From Arsenophonus sp052171895 (GTDB lineage Bacteria; Pseudomonadota; Gammaproteobacteria; Enterobacterales; Enterobacteriaceae), in contig JBQMRN010000020.1 of NCBI GenBank assembly GCA_052171895.1, positions 1 through 11,033 on the forward strand: a DNA stretch of 11,033 nucleotides, read 5' to 3'. The notes below the pieces were generated by a model. The model did no database searches and had not been told where the DNA came from. It was given only the letters and a program-made list of their open reading frames with translations. Positions within the stretch are counted from its first letter, which is position 1; every line of letters begins with the position of its first letter. Made by a program: the position numbers and the translations under genes. Positions 6,884 through 11,033 of this stretch are shown in pieces.

Positions 6884-8158
6884 TTGGAAACTAAACGGCT
6901 TTTCAGCAGTGATTATGGATGGAATAACTTTTTTGAAAAACACAGTGAAAGTGTCAACTCGTGCACGTGTCTATCTGTCGAGCGAATGATTGTCTTCAGC
7001 ATTTTGCCATGTGGTGTCTCTGGTGATACTGCATGTCCCTCTCCTAAATGTTCCAACAGGTGTTTTTTGCTAAAGCTGTAAGTCAAAAGTCTGCAGTTCA
7101 TGCGGCTTCAAAGCTACCGATCAGTGAACAGGTTCATATTTTATTCTACTACGACTGGCAACAAATTAGTTTCATTATTCCCCATTTTCTTTGGCCTTTT
7201 CAACAATAACTAATCGCTAGTCAAGGCTCTATTTCGCGTCGGTTGGAAAAAGAGGAGGCGTGTGGGGGGCCACCCACACACGCCCCATCTTTGCTGCAAT
7301 GATCATACAAACAGAGTATTAAAATTAGTATCTTTTATGCTTTGTATATTTATGGTTGACAATTCAATCAACATCAGTATGTTCATCTCTTCATCACCCA
7401 CCTTTGGCGGTCTGGGATATTAAACATGCTTTATAGCGTGAACTATTCTTCAAAAAAAAGAGCGGTGGAAGAAATCTATAGAGGTGCTGTCATCCAGCTG
7501 TTTCGCGTCACAGCTATAACCTGATAAATCCTAGTTAGTCTTTCCTGGTTTGTAGCATATTCGTGCCAGCAAGCAGTGGCAGCGTTACATGAAGGCACAG
7601 TACGGACATTACTTGGAAAACGCAGTTCGCTAAAAAGATGAAAGGGGGAGGTGCTGCTGGAATAGTATAAAATACATCTGGCGTTACCTTAAACCTCATC
7701 CTGGGTATCCCAGGCCAAAACTATGGCATTCTCGCGAGTAGGGGAATGGTTGTACATCGTTACTATGAGCACTGACTAAGCAGTACTGACAGCAGATCTT
7801 GATGCAGGAAGAGATGATTTTGCGATATATTAGCTATATTTCAGAAAGGTATTTTAAGATGATAGTTAGTATGGTTTCTTGTTAAATCCTAAACGAGGCA
7901 CACTATTACCGAAGGTGTATAAGGCGCTGTAGATGACGGCTCGTAAAAAACCGGAAAACCGGGGTTACCCTTATGATGAAAGAATTTTCCTGCGCACAGA
8001 ATCCAGAATCCGTACAAATGCATTCTATTCTTGTGTGACACAGGCTACTTTTTATCGACGCTCAGCTTAAAGCTTGGTAAACAGGCAACGTGGAATTGTT
8101 GTCAGAAAGAATGAATAAAATGGAAAAACAAGGCTTATTAACTAATATGTATGGTTAA
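6884..8158 (+). pseudogene. IS91-family transposase (zinc-binding plus Y2 domains), heavily decayed
   Basis: IS91-type elements move by rolling-circle transposition using an HUH/Y2 enzyme. The N-terminal part reads FSSDYGWNNFFEKHSESV, VERMIVFSILPCGVSG and CPSPKCSN, then in another frame CKSKVCSSCGFKATDQ (7077 onward). These are the cysteines of the zinc-binding domain. WQQISFIIPHFLWPF follows. Next comes a GC-rich palindrome with no clear family match, then FYALYIYG, QFNQHQYVHLFI, SKKRAVEEIYRGAVIQLFR, GMVVHRYYEH, ILRYISYI, RYFKMI, YGFLLNPKRGTLLPKVYKAL and MTARKKPE. The end is RQRGIVV-RMNKMEKQGLLTNMYG with TAA at 8156. In the HUH motif (H-hydrophobic-H) the first His is Tyr (YVHL). At least eight frame changes and several stops occur. 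The true start is not visible. The element's ends (ori/ter) were not identified. Confidence 0.8.
7257..7284. repeat. GC-rich palindrome inside the IS91 remnant
   Basis: GGCGTGTG at 7257-7264 pairs with CACACGCC at 7277-7284. An alternative stem is GTGTGGG (7260-7266) with CCCACAC (7273-7279) and a 6-nt loop. It is far richer in GC than its surroundings and interrupts the transposase reading between two recognisable blocks, so it may be a small inserted repeat. Confidence 0.6.
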
Positions 8159-8328
8159 TATCTCTAAAATTAATGCATTAGCCAAAAGAATACACACTCC
8201 GATGAAATTTTTGCTTACAATAAATCACAGTAAACCGATTTCTATCTCCTTTTAGTAAGTAATAAGGGATGGGTTTTTATCTTCAATTAAAGAGCGATTT
8301 AATTTTCTAAGTATGAACGAATTATGGT
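8153..8328 (-). repeat. Left arm of a diverged long inverted repeat
   Basis: The reverse complement of this stretch resembles 9738-9905. Shared blocks include TTAGAAAATTAAATCGCTC, AAAAGGAGATA-AAATCGGTTTACT, ATCGGAGTGT-TATTCTTT and AATGCATTAATTTTAGAGA followed by GTTAACC. Conserved in-frame pieces (RKLNRSL, FIGVxILLANALILE) hint at an old coding sequence that I do not recognise. It starts exactly where the IS91 transposase frame ends. Confidence 0.7.
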
Positions 8329-8699
8329 CTTAATTGCCTGAGATCGAGAAGTCATCTAAGCGATGAGATTCTTGAAGAGTTTAATCCAGAGTGTGTTAGC
8401 TGTTATTTTTGAGCCGATCATCCATAAAGAGTTCATCCTTTGCTCGGATGGATGTAAATTGTAGTAAACCTTTGGAAGAACGATTGTAAAATTAGTCACC
8501 ATCGCCTAATAAGGTTGGATATTTAGAGAATTATTGGTAAGGGGAATTCCACATTTAAAATATGAACAGTTATATCAGCTGATTAAAAAGATTGTTAAGT
8601 AGATTCTATGGTGTAGAGTTGTTTTGTTTATCGAATTATCTGCCATGGAAAAGATTATTTAAAACAACAACAATTGAAATACAGACATTGCTAGAATTT
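8329..8699. other. Region without a recognisable gene
   Basis: Neither strand gives a recognisable product. Short protein-like strings such as GIPHLKYEQLYQLIKKIVK near 8540-8600 (plus) cannot be assigned. The first 50-90 bp may be a more diverged continuation of the inverted repeat to its left. Confidence 0.35.
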
Positions 8700-8709
8700 G
8701 CTCTGCAAG

Positions 8710-8890
8710 TAACGTAACAACCTTTGCCACAACATAGGTATTTTTACAACTTAATGTTTGCATCTTCTGGAAACTGGAAATATTATTTTTATTTTCCAAC
8801 TCCTTTAGTTGCTACTGAACTTTTTAACTTATAAATCTCCAGTTTACTTTTCCCACATTATTGGGATTTTCTTCCTGCTCAGCCATCAGA
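8710..8890 (-). repeat. Segment downstream of repA, second copy
   Basis: The minus strand here aligns with 4971-5130 (shared GAGATTTATAAGTTAAAAA and the TTTCCA..AGATGCA block). The frame of copy 1 (FPQGAERLVV) appears here as FPEDANIKL before a stop. Conservation behind both repA remnants shows that each derives from a larger shared plasmid module. Confidence 0.6.
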
Positions 8891-9290
8891 TTAGGTTATT
8901 AAAATCACTACATCAGTTTTGCATCGTAACGAATGCCTTAACAAGAAAGTCATTAGCTTTATGCAGTTGCTTAAAGTTATGCTTGAACATTTTTCAATAA
9001 TATGGAGTACTTCTCCCCCCCCCCCCACCGTTTTTAAATGCAGTTTTTTAATTGGTATTGAAAATACTCCCCTGATTATTACAATTTTTTAAAGCAAAAG
9101 TGGTTGTTCCATATATACTAGCCATTTTGTTTTGAAATCCTGAAAGCTGGGGACTGCATCAGCAATAAAATCTATTTCGTGTTTTGATGGGGTAAACTTT
9201 CCAAGTTGTTTTCTTGCTTTTTATTTCTACTATCTGTTATAGTCTCAATTTTATCTGTTCTAGGGTTCTTGTTAGAGCTAAATAGCTATG
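8891..9290 (-). pseudogene. repA: Second replication initiator (RPA/RepA family) remnant, internally deleted
   Basis: On the minus strand the N-terminal half reads LTRTLEQIK, ETITDSRNKKQENNLESLPH, KHEIDFIADAVPSFQDFKTK, then MAS and MEQPLFALKN in adjacent frames. The AD-VPSFQD..MASMEHPLFAL pattern is the typical N-terminus of plasmid initiator protein A. It then jumps to a diverged version of the C-terminus found in the other copy (KQLHKANDFLV against SKQLAKANDLSNY). The whole central part with the NWLY and RRLYE-RKHCG blocks is missing. This remnant keeps the N-terminal part that the 4471-4970 copy has lost. There are several frame changes and no clear ATG; an AGTAGGTG ribosome-site-like sequence lies near 9300. 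Upstream lie tandem 9-bp repeats resembling iterons, as expected for an initiator gene next to its origin. Confidence 0.72.
9015..9026 (+). repeat. Run of twelve C
   Basis: Twelve consecutive C (G on the coding strand) sit in the gap between the N- and C-terminal parts of the second repA remnant, in otherwise AT-rich DNA. It may be a slippage-prone tract or a sequencing or assembly artefact. Confidence 0.95.
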
Positions 9291-9363
9291 ATTAGCACCT
9301 ACTTAGCTCTTGTTTCTACTTTTAAAAACCATAAAACATGATAAAATATCGATTTTTAAAAAA

Positions 9364-9372
9364 TTATCGACA
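9364..9372 (+). promoter_or_regulatory. DnaA-box-like site
   Basis: TTATCGACA differs from the DnaA box TTATCCACA at one position. It lies upstream of the repA remnant and overlaps the palindrome at 9369-9387. One such match in AT-rich DNA is weak alone; the origin-like setting gives it some weight. Confidence 0.35.
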
Positions 9373-9387
9373 TTATTAAATAATGTC
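9369..9387. repeat. Palindrome upstream of repA
   Basis: GACATTATT and AATAATGTC are perfect 9-bp arms around one A. Upstream of an initiator gene this could be an operator for RepA or another repressor, but that is inference. Confidence 0.55.
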
Positions 9388-9400
9388 AAGTATAGATCAC

Positions 9401-9503
9401 TTTCTAAAGAAAATTTTAAAAAACTGTAGATAAAGCAAAAGTAGTCGACAGTTAAAAAACTAAAATGTATAAAATTTATTTTATTTTATTTTCTAAAGAA
9501 AAT
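9401..9503 (+). repeat. Direct repeat TTTCTAAAGAAAAT, two copies
   Basis: The 14-bp sequence occurs at 9401-9414 and 9490-9503. Each copy has internal symmetry (TTTC-TAAA-GAAA); in the second copy this extends to a 10-bp perfect stem at 9484-9507 (TTTTATTTTC / GAAAATAAAA, loop TAAA). It lies between the repA remnant and the tandem 9-bp repeats and may be an initiator or repressor site. Confidence 0.55.
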
Positions 9504-9509
9504 AAAACC

Positions 9510-9554
9510 TTTAACTTATTTAAGTTATTTAACTTATTTAACTTATTTAATTTA
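9510..9554 (+). repeat. Five tandem 9-bp repeats, iteron-like (putative relic origin)
   Basis: Five head-to-tail units read TTTAACTTA, TTTAAGTTA, TTTAACTTA, TTTAACTTA and TTTAATTTA. They sit upstream of the N-terminal end of the second repA remnant, together with AT-rich DNA, palindromes and a DnaA-box-like site. Tandem initiator-binding repeats beside repA are a known layout of theta-plasmid origins. Units of 9 bp are shorter than typical iterons (about 17-22 bp), so a simple AT microsatellite is the alternative. Confidence 0.55.
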
Positions 9555-9737
9555 TAGATAAGTAATCTATAAACCGGATTCTCTCATTAAGCCTCTGGAT
9601 GAGATAGCTTCACAAATGGTAAATCAATTAGATAACAGATTTACTCATTCTTGATAAAACTCTTAGCGCTAATCTCAAGCATCAGTATGAACGTGTTTCA
9701 ATCAGCACTCAGGAATCTTCAGCTTCCTCGCTTTTGC
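9555..9737 (+). other. Unidentified decayed coding region divergent from repA
   Basis: Plus-strand readings include PDSLIKPLDEIASQMVNQLD continuing NRFTHS, then after a shift ILDKTLSANLKHQYERVSIS. They look protein-like but are not recognised. Placement upstream of and divergent from repA would suit a plasmid maintenance gene; this is context only. Confidence 0.35.
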
Positions 9738-9905
9738 TTGTTCATGGTTAGAAAATTAAATCGCTCCTTAAGTGAAGAGCAAAAGTCATCCATTATTGCT
9801 AAAAGGAGATAAAATCGGTTTACTTGGCTTGGCTCTATTGTAATTTCAAATTTTATCGGAGTGTATATTCTTTAACTTAATGCATTAATTTTAGAGACGT
9901 TAACC
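9738..9905 (+). repeat. Right arm of a diverged long inverted repeat
   Basis: It matches the reverse complement of 8153-8328, ending at AATTTTAGAGACGTTAACC. An open piece reads MVRKLNRSLSEEQKSSIIAK and then RR with a stop; the corresponding left arm reads RKLNRSLIEDKNPSLI. The two arms bracket the second repA remnant and the iteron-like repeats. Confidence 0.7.
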
Positions 9906-10007
9906 TTAGCTTAAGCGCTTAATAACCATCATTTTTCTTATTTATGCATTCTTTCTAACAACAATTTCGTTGCTTGTTTCTCAATAGAAGAACGTTGATA
10001 AAAAGTA

Positions 10008-10027
10008 ACTCTGTCTCCAGACAGAGT
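10008..10027. repeat. Short perfect palindrome abutting IS256 copy 2
   Basis: ACTCTGTCT and AGACAGAGT form 9-bp perfect arms around CC and end exactly where the IS terminal repeat begins. It could be a terminator-type hairpin or a preferred insertion site; no U-run follows. Confidence 0.6.
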
Positions 10028-11033
10028 AAGTTATTAGCAAATATGGTGTATGACGGTCAGGCTACGTTTCACTCTGATACTTTGTGAATTTGTTCTCCAT
10101 CCTTAAATTTGAAGTTGTTTACCATCAGATATGCTGCTCAGCATCTCAAAATCCTCTTAGCAAGTTCCAACTTTTCTAAGCATATCGGAGCAGCTTAAAT
10201 ACCATTGAAAGGCTTCTTGTTCTTCAACCACAGTTCTTCGCATGTCGGATTCGTAGCCTTACTGTTCCAAAAGCCAATTCAATTAGATTTCTCGTTCTTA
10301 TTTAACGCCAAGTGTGCGATGATGGGAAGTCGTAGAATGCCAACAGTTCTTCTCGATCTTTTTCCAGCTGATTCATCAATGCAGGATACTTCGCTGAAAA
10401 CCTTGCCAAAAAAACATCAAGGACTTTATTAGTGGCATAGGAGTCTCTGGTTAGCTAGAATCTTCTGCGGAACTCAGCCTTAACTTTCCTCGATTTTGTA
10501 TGCCTTTGAAGAGTTGTGGCGCAGCACATGAGCTGTTTTGTGTACTCAACAGAGTTGCTGTTGCATGTTCAGGAACATCTTTGTTATTGCATTCCAAAAA
10601 TCAAGGGCACCGTTTTTCGTAGCAAGGCTAGGAGATATGGTTAAGCTACGCGCTTACAAGCTATTGATAACCATTTTTAACCGCAACTAGTTCCTTATAC
10701 CTCCATGCTCAGTGCCGCATATAATGACCAGCAGGAAAAGACAATCATCTTACCTGAGATGACTGTATATGCCATCGGCCAAGAAATAAACGTAGCGCAT
10801 ATCGCTTAAATTACGCTGGCAGCATTTCCTGTGCTCTTCAAGCCATTGCTGTTTCAGCCTGCTGATTACTAGCAGATAGATCATGTGCTTTTCACCGAGA
10901 ATAGCGCCCCCATGGGGATTCGTAAAATCTTCGGTGGAGATGACTTGCAAATACAGCCATGGTAGCAACTCTTCGCCGCTTTTTGCACGCTTAGGATAAG
11001 GAGGTAGGAACGAGTGTTAAAGGATATTTAGTT
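10028..11033 (-). mobile_element. IS256-family insertion sequence, copy 2 (cut by window end)
   Basis: The left terminal repeat (AAGTTATTAGCA..TATGGTGTATGACGG) closely matches the palindrome arm at 1245. The interior follows copy 1 (3095-4443) block by block, in the same orientation. Copy 2 keeps about 40 bp around the third catalytic block that copy 1 has lost. The right end lies beyond the window. Confidence 0.85.
10069..11033 (-). pseudogene. IS256-family DDE transposase, copy 2, decayed and partial
   Basis: The best-preserved frame (10750-10968, minus) reads ELLPWLYLQVISTEDF, ISRLKQQWLEEHRKCCQRNL and RYVYFLADGIYSHLR, so the first catalytic Asp (ADG) is intact. Then come KNGALDFWNA in place of the GDGALGFW block, with the second Asp changed to Asn, ARFSAKYPALMNQLEKDREE followed by LLAFYDFP, and IRTRNLIELAFGTVRLRIRH, which keeps the catalytic Glu. 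After this come SLSMVFKLL and FKDGEQIHKVSE with a TGA stop at 10069. Frameshifts and stops between these blocks make it non-functional. The N-terminal part lies outside the window. Its losses differ from those of copy 1, so the copies decayed separately after an earlier active period. Confidence 0.87.

Noticed and set aside
6734..7101. Minus-strand frames of 69 and 62 codons
   Set aside because: They overlap the N-terminal part of the plus-strand IS91 transposase and show no family features.
8809..9000. 63-codon plus-strand frame, membrane-like
   Set aside because: Antisense to the second repA remnant and its downstream segment.
9510..9554. CRISPR array
   Set aside because: The units are 9 bp and contiguous without spacers, so this is a tandem repeat.
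1..11033. tRNA, rRNA or other structured RNA genes
   Set aside because: I saw no cloverleaf, TTCGA-type T-loop context or rRNA-like conserved block on either strand by reading; a covariance-model scan was not possible.

Overview
The window is a badly eroded stretch of an AT-rich gammaproteobacterial genome. Almost every recognisable gene is broken by frameshifts, stop codons and small deletions. The best-preserved gene (dacC) and the H-NS-like remnant both read closest to enterobacterial proteins. The amount of decay, the plasmid relics and the worn insertion sequences fit a host-restricted, recently degenerating enterobacterial symbiont (Arsenophonus- or Sodalis-like). The genus is inference from decay style, not shown by the sequence.

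Left part (1-3094): a minus-strand H-NS-like remnant (266-709); a short, still open minus-strand ORF of unknown function that may be the tail of a secreted protein (879-1136); a perfect 67-bp palindrome (1245-1311) that matches the two ends of the IS256-type element found later, with nothing between them; a stretch with no recognisable gene; then dacC, a penicillin-binding-protein carboxypeptidase, on the minus strand (1792-2964), broken by several frameshifts although all three active-site motifs are still readable.

Middle part (3095-10027): a complete but dead IS256-family element (3095-4443, transposase on minus) separates the chromosomal-looking dacC from sequence with plasmid character. 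This includes a repA fragment of the RPA initiator family that begins beside the IS end (4471-4970), a Nuc-type phospholipase-D-like nuclease pseudogene (5536-6076), a small possible ribbon-helix-helix ORF (6165-6314), a decayed IS91-family transposase (6884-8158) and a second repA remnant on the opposite strand (8891-9290). Upstream of that second repA lies an AT-rich region with five tandem 9-bp repeats, palindromes and a near-match to a DnaA box, which looks like a relic iteron origin. A diverged inverted repeat (8153-8328 and 9738-9905) brackets this repA/origin block.

Right edge (10028-11033): a second copy of the IS256-type element in the same orientation, cut by the window end. Two directly oriented IS copies therefore flank the plasmid-like segment, which suggests that an integrated plasmid has since decayed. 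No intact gene system was found and nothing here looks like a functional new pathway. The interest lies in the architecture of the dead plasmid and in the decay patterns.
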